NCBI GenBank assembly: GCA_016936975.1
Contig: JAFGWU010000048.1
Coordinates: forward strand, 1 to 46,646
Origin: Bacteroidales bacterium
GTDB taxonomy: Bacteria > Bacteroidota > Bacteroidia > Bacteroidales > GCA-2748055
Length of the DNA stretch: 46,646 nt
Reading direction: 5' to 3'
Part shown: positions 8,464 through 18,493 of the stretch, in pieces
Layout: every line of letters starts with the position of its first letter
Position numbering within the stretch: position 1 is the stretch's first letter
Notes under the pieces: model-generated
The model's database searches: none
The model's input: the letters and a program-made list of their open reading frames with translations, nothing else
Told to the model about the DNA's origin: nothing
Made by a program: the position numbers and the translations under genes

Positions 8464-10143
8464 TTACTTCCACCCTCTGTTCTGTTCCAGGTTATTCATT
8501 ATTAACGTTTGTGAATAGGGAAGCGGAACATATCTCATATAATCCTGAAAGGTGTGATTCTCGACTGTTTTCTTCTGAAATGAAAAAGTTCCCCCGCTGT
8601 TGGTAATTTCCATTCCCTCCACGGTGTGATTAAGGGGAAGGTTGAGGCGCCTGATATCCCAGAAGCGGAATCCCTCAAAACAGAGCTCGATCTGCCTGTT
8701 TTCATAAATAAAATCCCTGAAGGCATCCTTTCCGGCCGCAGCCTGTTCATCCAGGTAGGGGTCCTGGTACCCTTCGGTTGTATCCGCGTCGATCCCGGCC
8801 CGCATCCTGATCATCCTCATTGCATCGGCGGCAGAGATTCCCGGGGTTGCATCATTCGGCCCGTAGGCTTCGTTGGCTGCCTCTGCAAAGTTGAGATAGA
8901 GTTCTGTTCTGCCGAGATATACATAGAATTTCACATCGGTATTCTGGTTCCCGGGTGTCAGGCGGATCTTGTAGCTGAGCAGTTTTTTCATATAATAACC
9001 GGTTCTGGTTCCCTGCAGGTTCAATCCGCCGGGGGCATCGTTCCCTCCCTTGTAAGTCTGGATAACCGTTCCGTTGTAGTCATCCCCGTTGAAGAAGATG
9101 AAGCGGTAAAATCGCGGATCCCGGTTTTGATAGGGATTGGCCGCATCGTAAAGTGGACTCTGGCCGGTAGGATAACCATCGGCGGCCGGAAACAGATCCA
9201 CCAGGTTCTGGGAGGGGTTGCACAATCCCGAACCGTACAGTGACGGAGGGTAGAAATTTAACTCCTCACCGCGCCATGCGTAGGTTGGCTGGATCCAGAT
9301 GTAGTTAAAGCTGCTGGCATCATTAAAATTACCGTATGGGTCCAGTTCCGTCAGTCCCCCAGATGCTTCAATGGCATCATAGGCAGCCTGCGCGGCTCTC
9401 TGCCAGAGTGTCTGGCCGGAGTTGCTGTAGGCCGGACTGGCGGCGAAAAGGTAAACCCTTGCTTTCAGGGCCAGGGCTGCCAATCCCGATCCCCTTCCCC
9501 TGTTTTTCAATCCAAGATAGGCATCGGCTCCCTGGTCATACATCAGCGGGAGAATGGCATGGGCCTTATCACAATCATCGACAATCTGTTTGACGCAATT
9601 TTCATAAGTGTCCCTCGGAAGGTCGAGGTCATCACCCTGTTCCAGCACGGAGGTCACGATCGGAAATCCGAGTGCCTCTGAACTGTTGTCGGTATATCCG
9701 GCATAGTTCTGAAGCAGGAGCCACTGGTACCAGGCTCTCAGGAAATAAGCTTCTCCAATCCGGTTTGCCTTGAGGATGGAATCCTTCACCTGGTCGGAAA
9801 CGCTGTACACAAGTTCCTCGCCGTTTTCAATAAAAATATTCAGGTATTTGATGCTGTTATAGCAGTTGTTCCAGTCCCCGATGGGATTATTCTCGACAGT
9901 CCAGCTTCCCATTGCCAGATTGTTCAAACCGGGTTTGGAGGGGACCGCATTATCGGTATAATAATCCATGTCCACAGGATAAGAGGTCTGCAGGCGTGCG
10001 TATGCTGCGGTGAGGATCCCTTCCCCATAGGTGGCATGGCTCCACAGATCCTCGGTAGTCTGGTCCTGGATCGGCCTGGGTTCAAGAAAATCACATGAAG
10101 CCATTATCACAACCGGTAAAAGAAATATTATTAATCGTTTCAT
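8464..10143 (-). CDS. SusD/RagB-family glycan-binding lipoprotein (second pair)
   Basis: A 559-residue SusD-like protein with lipobox IMASC (Cys17). It has the usual SusD layout: N-terminal TPR-like helices (TYGEGILTAAYARLQTSY) and the C-terminal region with RTELYLNFAEAANEAYGP, ENRQIELCFEGFRFWDIRRL and the closing YMRYVPLPYSQTLIMNNLEQN. SusD proteins form the lid over the SusC channel and help choose the ligand. It follows its SusC partner by 17 bases, so the two are co-transcribed. Ligand specificity cannot be read from sequence; context suggests arabinosylated oligosaccharides or glycopeptides. Confidence 0.95.
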   Translation of the reverse strand: MKRLIIFLLPVVIMASCDFLEPRPIQDQTTEDLWSHATYGEGILTAAYARLQTSYPVDMDYYTDNAVPSKPGLNNLAMGSWTVENNPIGDWNNCYNSIKYLNIFIENGEELVYSVSDQVKDSILKANRIGEAYFLRAWYQWLLLQNYAGYTDNSSEALGFPIVTSVLEQGDDLDLPRDTYENCVKQIVDDCDKAHAILPLMYDQGADAYLGLKNRGRGSGLAALALKARVYLFAASPAYSNSGQTLWQRAAQAAYDAIEASGGLTELDPYGNFNDASSFNYIWIQPTYAWRGEELNFYPPSLYGSGLCNPSQNLVDLFPAADGYPTGQSPLYDAANPYQNRDPRFYRFIFFNGDDYNGTVIQTYKGGNDAPGGLNLQGTRTGYYMKKLLSYKIRLTPGNQNTDVKFYVYLGRTELYLNFAEAANEAYGPNDATPGISAADAMRMIRMRAGIDADTTEGYQDPYLDEQAAAGKDAFRDFIYENRQIELCFEGFRFWDIRRLNLPLNHTVEGMEITNSGGTFSFQKKTVENHTFQDYMRYVPLPYSQTLIMNNLEQNRGWK

Positions 10144-10160
10144 AATGTTGCTTTTTTGAA

Positions 10161-13100
10161 TTAAAATTTACATGTGACTCCGAACGTAATGGTCCTGTAC
10201 ATCGGGTAATCGTAAATTCCCAGGTACACATTCTCAGGATTGAGACTGTATTTTGTAAGCTCGGACAGGACCAGCAGATTACTGGCCCTGACAAATATCT
10301 TCCAGTCTCGTAAAAGCATCTGTTGCGATACCGGTTTTGGAAGGGTATAGCTCAGTTCCACATTCTTCAGTCTGAGATAGCCGGCATTGGACAGCCAGAA
10401 GGAGGATCCCTGGTAATTATTCCACGACTGGGTTGTCAGGCGGGGGTAATTATTGGTTTCGGGCCACCTGTCGAGCATGGGCTCCGAATAATTCTGAGTG
10501 GTACCGTTTATCCAGAAATAGCGTGGATTTGAGAGCATGATCTCCCCGTTGGCCACACCCTGTCCAAGAACATAGAGTGTGATTCCCCTGTAACCCAGTG
10601 AGAGATTCAGTCCGTAGAACATCCTCGGGTAGTGGGCGCCGGTTGTATGGATATCTTTTTCATCCACTACATCATCATCATTATAATCCACATACCTTAT
10701 ATCGCCCGGTTTCAATTCTCCCCAGCTCTGGATTATCTCATGGGTATTAATTTCATTCTGGGACTGGAAGAGCCCGTCGGCTTCATACATCCAGATGAGG
10801 TCCCGGTCCTTGCCGGCGAGTTTTCGGTACTCTGCTTCTGCAACCGGCTCATCCACAACCAGGTATTTCCCCCGGGTATAAAGGATATTGGCTCCAACAT
10901 TGTATCTGAAATCCCCCAGTCTTCCGGAATGCTGAATCATTCCGTCGACTCCCCATCTGCCGGATTCACCGAAATTGGTTGCGGGCAGGAATCCGCCGGT
11001 TCCGTAAAGTGAGGGGGTATAACTGCTTTTCTGGGAAATCTGATCATAGTCTTTCTGATAGAAATAATTTACCTCGGCTGAGAGCGCCCTGTTGAACAGT
11101 TCACCCTGTATGCCGATGTTCAGATAGCTCCTTTTCGGGAGGGTGTAATCTTCACTGCCGGCCTGCTGGATATTATAAATGTTGATCACATCGCCCTTGT
11201 TCCCCTGTATTCCCGACTGCCAGTCGCCGGCATCGTACCATAAGGTTCTGTACAGATAATAGGAGTTATAACCTTCAAGGGTAAAGTCCTCGTTCCCCAT
11301 AATCCCGAGGGAGCCGAAGAGTTTAAGGTAGTCCACCGCTGAACTGTTGCCGAGGAACGATTCGTTGCTCAATACCCATGCGGCGCCAATGGTCGGATAG
11401 AGGCTGAACCGGCGGCCCTCGGGCAGTTTCATGCTGCCGGTATAGGCCAGGTCGAACTGAACGACGTAGCGGTCGTCATAGGCGTAGTTGGCCCTGTATG
11501 AGAGGTCCTGCATCTTGTCAGGCTGATAATTGGCGCTGGTGGTCCTTCGCTCCACCAGGCCCTGGAAGTAGGTTGTATGCATGCTCAGGGCATGGTCGCC
11601 GAACGATCGGTCGTAATTCAGTTGCAGGAACCCGACCGTCCGTCTCAGAAAATCATCATATCCCTGGCTCAATGTTGGATCGATGACCTCTTCCTGGATC
11701 CGCTGGACCTCGTTTTCCGGAAGAAGGCGATAAAGTGCGGCAGTTCCCCCCTTATTGGTGGTGATATTGCTGTAGATATCGAAGGAGGCCGTGCCCCTGA
11801 ATGTTAATCCTTTCATTAAGCTGTTCAGATCAATCAGGACGTTCGCCGTATTCTGGGTATTCAGATCTATTCCGATAGCATAGCCGCTGTATAGTAATTC
11901 GTTATCCAGGTTCACCCCGTAATCGTCGCTGATCAGCAGGAGGGAATCATTAAAGGTCATGGCATGTGCATTTGACGGATACGTTGAGAGAATATCGAAC
12001 ATATTAAAAGCACCGGCTCCACTACCCTGGTTTGGAAACCTTGAATGCCCGTAGGTTCCGGAGAGGTTTACACTCATACTGATGAAATCATTGATACGGA
12101 TATTGGCACTTCCCCTCAATTTAAACCGGTCGGTTTTCGTTTGTTCCCCAACAGCCTCCAGTCCGTCGGAACCGATATAGTCGAGCATGGAGAAGTAGTT
12201 TACCCTGTTGTCCCCGCCGCTGAAGTTGATATTTGCTTTTCGGAAAGGCGTAGAACTTTTTACATAATCGGCGTAATAGTCTATGCTCGGATAATACAAC
12301 CGGTCTGAACCGTCACGGTAAGCATCCAGTTCGGCCTGGGTGTAGAGCGGATCCAGTCCGTCGTTCCGGAGGGCCTCGTTAAACAGCGTGGCATAGTCGT
12401 AGGAATCGAGATAACCGGGCAAGGAAGTTGGTGCGCTGATTCCATACCCGGCGGTAACATTGATTTCCCGGTTAAAGTCTTTGCCAGACCGGGTGGTGAT
12501 CCAGATGACCGGATTCACGCCGGAGACTCCCAGGGAAGCCCTTCCTGACAGGTCTTTTATGACCTGCACCGATTCAACCTCGTATACCGACAGGTCTGAG
12601 GGGTCCCTCGTAATGCCGTCGATATATATGGATGCCGATTCACCCCTGATGGAGGCTGAGACCGATTCGTGACCAGGTTTGGTGTTTCCTACCTCAATAA
12701 CCAGTCCGGGTATCCGCCCGGAGAGGGCATCGAGGAAGGAGGTTGTTGGATAGGAAGCCAGTTCCTCCCCCGACACCGCGAAGGTGGAGGAAACACTCCG
12801 GTTATTGTTGAACTCCCTGTAAGGCAGTTTCACACCGTTTTTCCCGTCGATCAGGTTCATCTTCACCAGTGTGATGGATTCCTGCATCAGGTCGCCCCCG
12901 AAGAGTTCGGTAGTACTGACCTCATAACCCGGCTCATCGATCACAATCTGGTCCTTTGAGGCGGCCGATACCTTCAGGGTAAATTTCCCTTCTGAATCGG
13001 TAATGACCTTATCGTGGGTGACAAACGACATGACAAACACATCCGGAACCGGTTCTCCGGAATCATCCAGAACGGTAGCCGAAACGGTTGTCGTTGATAT

Positions 13101-13190
13101 TTCAGGCTGCTGGGCGAATGCACCGGAGTAACTGAACAATCCCAGTGCGGTGCAGAATATCAGCAGGTTTTTTAATATTTTGTCTTTCAT
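10161..13190 (-). CDS. SusC/RagA-family TonB-dependent outer-membrane transporter (second pair, divergent plug)
   Basis: A 1009-residue protein counted from ATG at 13188-13190. That start gives a clean signal peptide (MKDKILKN to AFAQ) and avoids overlap with the preceding susD; an in-frame ATG 13 codons upstream is less likely. Order: CarboxypepD_reg-like domain (about 30-115), plug (about 125-240) and a 22-stranded barrel ending in the typical terminal Phe (GVTCKF). It would import bound ligand using TonB energy. The plug is unusual: the common VVVGYG stretch is absent, and the usual ASATAIYGARGANGVI-type motif is replaced by a SGRASLGVSGVNPVIWI version. This divergence from the first SusC suggests a different ligand or size class. 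It lies 32 bases after the first susD and 17 bases before its own partner. Confidence 0.94.
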   Translation of the reverse strand: MKDKILKNLLIFCTALGLFSYSGAFAQQPEISTTTVSATVLDDSGEPVPDVFVMSFVTHDKVITDSEGKFTLKVSAASKDQIVIDEPGYEVSTTELFGGDLMQESITLVKMNLIDGKNGVKLPYREFNNNRSVSSTFAVSGEELASYPTTSFLDALSGRIPGLVIEVGNTKPGHESVSASIRGESASIYIDGITRDPSDLSVYEVESVQVIKDLSGRASLGVSGVNPVIWITTRSGKDFNREINVTAGYGISAPTSLPGYLDSYDYATLFNEALRNDGLDPLYTQAELDAYRDGSDRLYYPSIDYYADYVKSSTPFRKANINFSGGDNRVNYFSMLDYIGSDGLEAVGEQTKTDRFKLRGSANIRINDFISMSVNLSGTYGHSRFPNQGSGAGAFNMFDILSTYPSNAHAMTFNDSLLLISDDYGVNLDNELLYSGYAIGIDLNTQNTANVLIDLNSLMKGLTFRGTASFDIYSNITTNKGGTAALYRLLPENEVQRIQEEVIDPTLSQGYDDFLRRTVGFLQLNYDRSFGDHALSMHTTYFQGLVERRTTSANYQPDKMQDLSYRANYAYDDRYVVQFDLAYTGSMKLPEGRRFSLYPTIGAAWVLSNESFLGNSSAVDYLKLFGSLGIMGNEDFTLEGYNSYYLYRTLWYDAGDWQSGIQGNKGDVINIYNIQQAGSEDYTLPKRSYLNIGIQGELFNRALSAEVNYFYQKDYDQISQKSSYTPSLYGTGGFLPATNFGESGRWGVDGMIQHSGRLGDFRYNVGANILYTRGKYLVVDEPVAEAEYRKLAGKDRDLIWMYEADGLFQSQNEINTHEIIQSWGELKPGDIRYVDYNDDDVVDEKDIHTTGAHYPRMFYGLNLSLGYRGITLYVLGQGVANGEIMLSNPRYFWINGTTQNYSEPMLDRWPETNNYPRLTTQSWNNYQGSSFWLSNAGYLRLKNVELSYTLPKPVSQQMLLRDWKIFVRASNLLVLSELTKYSLNPENVYLGIYDYPMYRTITFGVTCKF

Positions 13191-13222
13191 GGTTTTTAGT
13201 TTTTTCTGCCGTATGCAATGAA

Positions 13223-14986
13223 TTACCATCCCGGATTTTGTTTGAACTCTTCGAACATCAGGGCATCATCCAGGGGGATCGGCCATTTATAGTGTTTTTG
13301 CTGGAAGGCATAGGTTGCGAACGGGAGTGAGGCCCGGGAGATACTGTACCCGGTGGGTGCGGATGGATTGTGGGTAAAGTCATCGGCGAAAAGCTGCCTG
13401 TGTTTTGTTTTGTGTGCATCGCCCCATCTTGACAGGTCAAAGAACCGTTTGCCTTCAAGGAAGAGTTCAACGGCCCGTTCATTCTTGATCCTTGTCCTGA
13501 ACGCATCCTTGCTGCCCAGGTATCCTGCATCCACGTCAGGCATCTTTACGCGGTTCCGGACCAAATTCACCGCTTCGACTGCGCTCAGGGATGCTCCCGG
13601 GAGGGTGTAGTCTGGACCCCCTATTTCGTTGGCCGCTTCAGCATATTGCAGTAAAATTCCCGCCAGCCTGAAGTAGATGGTGTGGTTGAACGGCGGCCGG
13701 GCCCCTGACCACTGGTCGACATTCTTGCCCCAGAATTTCCGGGCCATATAGCCCGAGTAAGCGTTGTAGACCGAAGCCCTGCGCTCGGCGCCTCCTTCGT
13801 ACAGTTCCATGTAACGACCCGATTTGCTGGTCCATCTGACACCATTAAATAATATGGAGTGATAGAATCTCGGATCCCTATTTACATAAGGATTCTGATC
13901 ATCGAAAGCCGGGTCATCCTCAATGGCCAGACCGTTGGCCGTTTCAAACTGATCCACAAAATTTGCCGAGGGTGTGAACCCCTGGATCACTCCCCCTGCA
14001 GAGATGCTGGGTACGGTAAATACCGTAAACATACCGGCATCGTAGCTCGACGGATAGTGTTCCCATATGATTTCGTCGTGATAGGGCTGATAGAGGAAGA
14101 TGCTGTCAAATCCGCTTGTATAGTATATGGTCTGGTAGGTCGTATCATTTCCCGGGATCATGTATTCCACATGGTCGGTTCCCCTGCACTGCAACAGCCG
14201 GTACCTGCTGTTTCCTCCTGTTTCTGCTGGTCCTAGCGTGCTCAGAAGGTCCCAGGAGGCCTCTGCGGCGAGTTCCCATTTCGCCGGATCATTTTCGGGA
14301 TTATTACTCGGGCTGGCACTGAAGAGGAGGGCTGCAGCCTTTACTGCCATGGCTGATCCTTTCTCCGGGCGTCCGATATTTTGGGCATCCCATCGCTCCG
14401 GCAGGAGGCTGGCCGCTGTATCACAATCAGCGGCTATTTTCAGCGCCGTCTCATGGAAACTGAGGCGGGGAAGGGCAAAATTATCAGAACCTTTGAACGA
14501 GTATGTGATGTAGGGCATGCCTCCCTGCCGTATTAGGAACTCGTAATAATACCATGCCCGCATGAAGTGGGCCTGTCCCTTGAGCTGATCTATCTGTTCC
14601 TGCGTGGCGTTTTCGAGCTTATGCAGGTTTTCAAGGGAGATATTGATGATCCGAATGCTTTCCCAGGCATTCCATACCCCGTAAAACTGAAGCGCCTGAC
14701 CGGTACTGTATGATCTGAGCCAGTCTCCGTTCTGTGCCGTGGGCATGGTTTCCCAGCCCGGCCCCAGGTACCCTTCATCACAAAGGGCGGCTATATAGGT
14801 ATAATCACCGGCACTCAGGTAATTGTGCATGTCTTTATACATCCTATCCTCAAATTTCCTGAAATTCAAATAATCGGAAAAGACATCCTCGCCTGTCATC
14901 CCGGTAGAGTCCTCTACCTTGTCGAGATACTCCTCGCACCCCAGGAAGGATAGTGTCAATGCTATAAATAATAATATCTTTTTCAT
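13223..14986 (-). CDS. SusD/RagB-family glycan-binding lipoprotein (first pair)
   Basis: A 587-residue SusD-like lipoprotein counted from ATG at 14984-14986 (MKKILLFI, lipobox SFLGC, Cys17). An in-frame ATG six codons upstream overlaps the susC stop as TAATG, but it would add a poor n-region. Family features include the helical N-terminal half (FRKFEDRMYKDMHNYL), HFMRAWYYYEFLIRQGG, QYAEAANEIGGPDYTL, NERAVELFLEGKRFFDLSRWGD and the ending WPIPLDDALMFEEFKQNPGW. It would bind ligand over the first SusC barrel. Sequence similarity to the second SusD is limited to family level, so the two pairs are not a recent duplication. Confidence 0.95.
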   Translation of the reverse strand: MKKILLFIALTLSFLGCEEYLDKVEDSTGMTGEDVFSDYLNFRKFEDRMYKDMHNYLSAGDYTYIAALCDEGYLGPGWETMPTAQNGDWLRSYSTGQALQFYGVWNAWESIRIINISLENLHKLENATQEQIDQLKGQAHFMRAWYYYEFLIRQGGMPYITYSFKGSDNFALPRLSFHETALKIAADCDTAASLLPERWDAQNIGRPEKGSAMAVKAAALLFSASPSNNPENDPAKWELAAEASWDLLSTLGPAETGGNSRYRLLQCRGTDHVEYMIPGNDTTYQTIYYTSGFDSIFLYQPYHDEIIWEHYPSSYDAGMFTVFTVPSISAGGVIQGFTPSANFVDQFETANGLAIEDDPAFDDQNPYVNRDPRFYHSILFNGVRWTSKSGRYMELYEGGAERRASVYNAYSGYMARKFWGKNVDQWSGARPPFNHTIYFRLAGILLQYAEAANEIGGPDYTLPGASLSAVEAVNLVRNRVKMPDVDAGYLGSKDAFRTRIKNERAVELFLEGKRFFDLSRWGDAHKTKHRQLFADDFTHNPSAPTGYSISRASLPFATYAFQQKHYKWPIPLDDALMFEEFKQNPGW

Positions 14987-15003
14987 GGCGATCGGTTTTT
15001 GCA

Positions 15004-18000
15004 TTAAAATGTTGCGCGAATTTCCAGGGTGTATCTCTTAAGCTGTGGGTATGCCCCGAAGTCGACCCCGTGGTTGAATCCTTCCGGGTCCCCTCCCCAT
15101 CCCAGTTTTTTCCAGGTCCAGAGATTCGTTCCGATCAGGCTCAGATCCAGCTGGGATATCCCGATTCTCCTGAGTGCATTAAAACTCAGCCGGTAATTTA
15201 TTCTTGCATTTCTCAACCGGATATATTTGCCTTCGAGCATGGAGAAATGGCTGATCTGATAATTGTACTGATCTTCGGCATGATAGTGCACAGCCGGGAA
15301 CTCGGGATCCCTGTTGTCGGGTGTCCAGTGGTCGGCATGGGCGGTAAAGGCGTTATCCTTATTTTGCGCAAACGGGAAGAGGTGAAACATCCCTCCCTGC
15401 CTTGTGGGTGCCTGTGTGTTACTGATGCCGTAAAAGTTTACATCAAATGAGAGGTTCTTATATCCGCCTCCCAGCTGTGCGTTCCATGTAACATTCGGCA
15501 GTGTGGGGTACTGGGCGACAACCCGGTCCTGCTCGTCGACATTTCCGTCGCCGTTAAAATCCAGGAACTTCAGGTCGCCCGTGATAGGATTGCCACCGGA
15601 GACAACCGGCCACATGAAAAGTTCATCAAAATCCTGGTAGAATCCGCCGTCAACCAGTCCGGTCCCGGGGGAGTAATATTCCATCCTCCGTGCGATATCC
15701 ACCGGTTTTCCTTCTGCTTTAAGGTTGAAGGGAATCGTTTCCGGTTCATCGAAATAGACCACCCTGTTTTCCGAGGCGGAAATATTGGTATTGGCCAGGA
15801 GGTATATGCCGTTTGCAAAGTATTTATTGATTCCGAATTCGACTTCAAATCCATGGCTTTTCGTTGAGCCGATGTTTCCCTGGATGGCAGAAACGCCTAC
15901 CCATGAGGGGACTCTTCTTCTTGCCTGCAGAACATCTTCCCGTTTTTCGTTGAAGAGGTCCAGAGAGAGGGTGAAGAGGTTCTGCAGAAATGCCAGTTCA
16001 ATCCCGATATTCTGCTTTATGGCTTTTTCCCAGGTGGCATCCAGAACCGGGATGTTACCCTCCTGTATGTAAGGGTAATATTGCATGGGGTACCCGAAAC
16101 TGACGCCGCCGCCCCCTTCGGTGAATTCAGAAACATAGAGCCAGCGACTGATGCCGGCATCGCTTCCCACAATACCGTAGGAATACCTTAGTTTCACCAG
16201 GTTCATTGTGTTTTTCAGACTTGCAAAGAAATCCTCGTTTGACAGTACCCATCCGCCGGCGAATGAGGGGAAAGTACCGAAGCGCAGTCCCGGTGCAAAC
16301 TTCTCCGAACCGGTATATGAAATACTTCCCTCGGCAAAGTATCTTTCATTATAATTATAGGTGGCACGTCCAACCCAGTTTTCTTCATAATGGGGAAAAT
16401 CGGCAATGCCGCGTGACTGCCTGCGGCTGAAAACGCCTATTCCGGATACGTTATGCCTGCCGAAACTGCGGATATAGGATAAGCGGGCTTCATAATAGTG
16501 GCTTCTCCATCCCTGGAAAATATAATCGTTATTGTTCACCTGGAGCGGTGGCTGAGGGGTATCGAAATCTTCCGCCTGGTTACCTGTGTACCTTGACCAG
16601 AGAAGCGTCTCAGGATCCAGGTAATAACCGTACATTTCAGGAAGATTGAAATCCTGCCGGTAAACTACGGAGGTATTATAGGAATAGAGTGCCAGCAGGG
16701 AGAGTCCTTTAGTAATGAAACCGAGATCCTGGTCCAGCCTGATATCACTGTTCAACTCATTGGACTTAAATCTCCAGAAGCCGAATCCGCCGATCCAGTG
16801 CAGTCTCACCTCTCCCTGCTCGGTCCTGATCATGGGCCTCCTGCCATCCTGGTCATAGGGGATGACCTCGTCGGGGTAAAGATCAACGGCTTCAGCGGGG
16901 TAATACGGCATGACCGTTACCGGTTCAAACCACTGCTCTTGCGTGAAATAGTCCTGCGGTTTACCCCACGATTTGACATTCCCTCCCAGGTTGACCGACA
17001 GTTTTGTGGTTTTGGTCAGTTTAAAGTCCAGGTTATTTCTGAAATTGTAGCGCTGGTGCCAGTAGTGGGCATTTTTCTTGTCATAGCTGTATGGAAAATC
17101 ATTTCCTACCGCCCACACATCTCCTTCATCGAGAAAACCAATCGATACAAAGTACTGGACAAAGTCGTTCCCGCCCCGGGCATTCAGGTTATAATTCTGA
17201 TCAAACCCCGTCTGGAAGTAGTAGTCCATCCAGTCGAAGTCGGGATACAGATAGGGCAGATCCTGGGTCCGGTAGTGCTCGAGTATTTCGTCGGAAACGA
17301 TCAGGTTCCACATTCCGTCGTTGGCCCACGCTTCATTCCTCAGCTTCATGGTTTCGTAAGCGTTCATATATTCGGGAAGCATGGCCGGTTGTTTTGCGGA
17401 GAGGTTTGCGGAAAAATCGAGCTGAACGGCTCCCGAACGGCCCCGCTTGGTGTTTACAATGATGACTCCGTTTGCACCTTTCACCCCGTATACGGCTGTT
17501 GCAGAAGCATCTTTAAGGATCGAAATGGAGGAGACCTCATTGGGATCGAGGTTGGTAAACGGCCTTTCCACGCCATCCACGATGATCAGAGGGGTGTTAC
17601 TTCCCATCGAGGAGGTTCCCCTGATTACCATCTGAATGGGGGAGGCCCCGTAATAACCGCCCATGGCCTCCTCACCGGGTGTGGGGTCGGTCATGATGAC
17701 GGTCAGTCCGGGCAATCTTCCCTGAAGGGTGTTCTCCATACTTCCCCCCATCTTGATGGATTGCAGCTTGTCTCCTGAAACCTGGGAGATGGCTCCGACC
17801 ACCGATTCCTTCTTCTGAACACCGTAGCCGACCACCACAACCTCCTCCATGGTTTCCGCTTCCGGGACCATGGTCAGATTGATGACGGATTGCACGCCGA
17901 CCTCGATTTCTTCAGTTTTCATACCCACGTAGGAGAACATCAGGATTTCCTCTGAAGCGCACTCAATCTTGAATTTTCCGTTAATATCGGTGGTGGTACC

Positions 18001-18201
18001 GCGGGTGGTTCCCTTTACGATAATGGTTGCTCCGATAACAGGCATCCCTTCAGAATCGTAAACGGTTCCTGTTATTTCCCTTCGCTGACCGTTAACGATG
18101 GCACTGAATAGCATCAGGAACATCATTAACAGTGCCCCGGAACGAAGAATTTTAAGCCGTTCCGGAACTCCTCGATATGAGGAAAAAATCAATCGTTTCA
18201 T
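15004..18201 (-). CDS. SusC/RagA-family TonB-dependent outer-membrane transporter (first pair)
   Basis: A 1065-residue canonical SusC. It has a signal region with a long positively charged start and a hydrophobic stretch ending near VNGQ (about residue 38). This is followed by a CarboxypepD_reg-like domain (ITGTVYDSEGMPVIGATI), the EEVVVVGYG segment, a plug with IIVDGVERPFTNLDPNEV, ILKDASATAVYG and GANGVIIVNTKRG, and a barrel ending in Phe (EIRATF). It is the first gene of the SusCDCD-DUF1735 operon. A 292-base upstream gap separates it from the glycosidase run and should hold the operon promoter. It imports oligosaccharides or glycopeptides captured by the adjoining SusD, driven by TonB-ExbBD. 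Confidence 0.96.
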   Translation of the reverse strand: MKRLIFSSYRGVPERLKILRSGALLMMFLMLFSAIVNGQRREITGTVYDSEGMPVIGATIIVKGTTRGTTTDINGKFKIECASEEILMFSYVGMKTEEIEVGVQSVINLTMVPEAETMEEVVVVGYGVQKKESVVGAISQVSGDKLQSIKMGGSMENTLQGRLPGLTVIMTDPTPGEEAMGGYYGASPIQMVIRGTSSMGSNTPLIIVDGVERPFTNLDPNEVSSISILKDASATAVYGVKGANGVIIVNTKRGRSGAVQLDFSANLSAKQPAMLPEYMNAYETMKLRNEAWANDGMWNLIVSDEILEHYRTQDLPYLYPDFDWMDYYFQTGFDQNYNLNARGGNDFVQYFVSIGFLDEGDVWAVGNDFPYSYDKKNAHYWHQRYNFRNNLDFKLTKTTKLSVNLGGNVKSWGKPQDYFTQEQWFEPVTVMPYYPAEAVDLYPDEVIPYDQDGRRPMIRTEQGEVRLHWIGGFGFWRFKSNELNSDIRLDQDLGFITKGLSLLALYSYNTSVVYRQDFNLPEMYGYYLDPETLLWSRYTGNQAEDFDTPQPPLQVNNNDYIFQGWRSHYYEARLSYIRSFGRHNVSGIGVFSRRQSRGIADFPHYEENWVGRATYNYNERYFAEGSISYTGSEKFAPGLRFGTFPSFAGGWVLSNEDFFASLKNTMNLVKLRYSYGIVGSDAGISRWLYVSEFTEGGGGVSFGYPMQYYPYIQEGNIPVLDATWEKAIKQNIGIELAFLQNLFTLSLDLFNEKREDVLQARRRVPSWVGVSAIQGNIGSTKSHGFEVEFGINKYFANGIYLLANTNISASENRVVYFDEPETIPFNLKAEGKPVDIARRMEYYSPGTGLVDGGFYQDFDELFMWPVVSGGNPITGDLKFLDFNGDGNVDEQDRVVAQYPTLPNVTWNAQLGGGYKNLSFDVNFYGISNTQAPTRQGGMFHLFPFAQNKDNAFTAHADHWTPDNRDPEFPAVHYHAEDQYNYQISHFSMLEGKYIRLRNARINYRLSFNALRRIGISQLDLSLIGTNLWTWKKLGWGGDPEGFNHGVDFGAYPQLKRYTLEIRATF

Positions 18202-18493
18202 ATAGTTTTAGTTTTGGTGGGATAACATAGATTCATTGATAGTATCGAATTAGAGTTGGTTCAGCATATCAATATTAAAGCAATCTGTCAAAAAAGGATT
18301 AGTTTAAACAATCTTATAATAGAAGATATGAGTCAGAATCTGTAATTGCATGTCATTTATATGGAAAATTAAATCATGTTTAACGATATTTTACGGATAA
18401 AATGGTTTTTAAAGACTGTAACCACCGTCAGGTCCGGGATGCGTGACCAGGATGGGTCAGATGGGACCGTGATGCGTCACCCGGGGTAACGTT
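18202..18493 (-). promoter_or_regulatory. Upstream region of the first susC, probable regulated promoter
   Basis: This 292-base AT-rich gap is the largest in the window and precedes the transporter operon. I did not find a convincing Bacteroidota promoter pair (TTTG, then TAnnTTTG about 20 bases later). The nearest is TAATATTG (18277-18270) with a TTTG only 11 bases upstream, which is too close. Its right end, beyond about 18430, is GC-richer and contains four GATG-type repeats listed separately. A promoter and regulator site are expected from position, not proven. Confidence 0.5.
18438..18477. repeat. Four short direct repeats GATG(C/G)G(T/A) upstream of the first susC
   Basis: On the plus strand, GATGCGT begins at 18438, GATGGGT at 18451, GATGGGA at 18460 and GATGCGT at 18471. 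The spacing of 13, 9 and 11 bases is close to one DNA turn. They lie about 240-265 bases upstream of the susC start and 17 or more bases beyond the stop of the DUF5695-like gene. Phased direct repeats are what AraC-type DNA-binding domains often recognise, and the window's hybrid regulator has such a domain. The link is inferred. Confidence 0.4.

Noticed and set aside
13191..13229. Upstream ATG for the second susC
   Set aside because: It would overlap the end of the preceding susD and put 13 charged residues before the signal peptide.
16798..17778. Plus-strand open frame of 326 codons opposite the first susC
   Set aside because: It lies entirely inside a canonical SusC plug and barrel; its translation shows no family motif.
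18270..18292. Possible Bacteroidota promoter (TTTG and TAATATTG) before the first susC
   Set aside because: The boxes are only 11 bases apart instead of about 20, and the second box has a mismatch.
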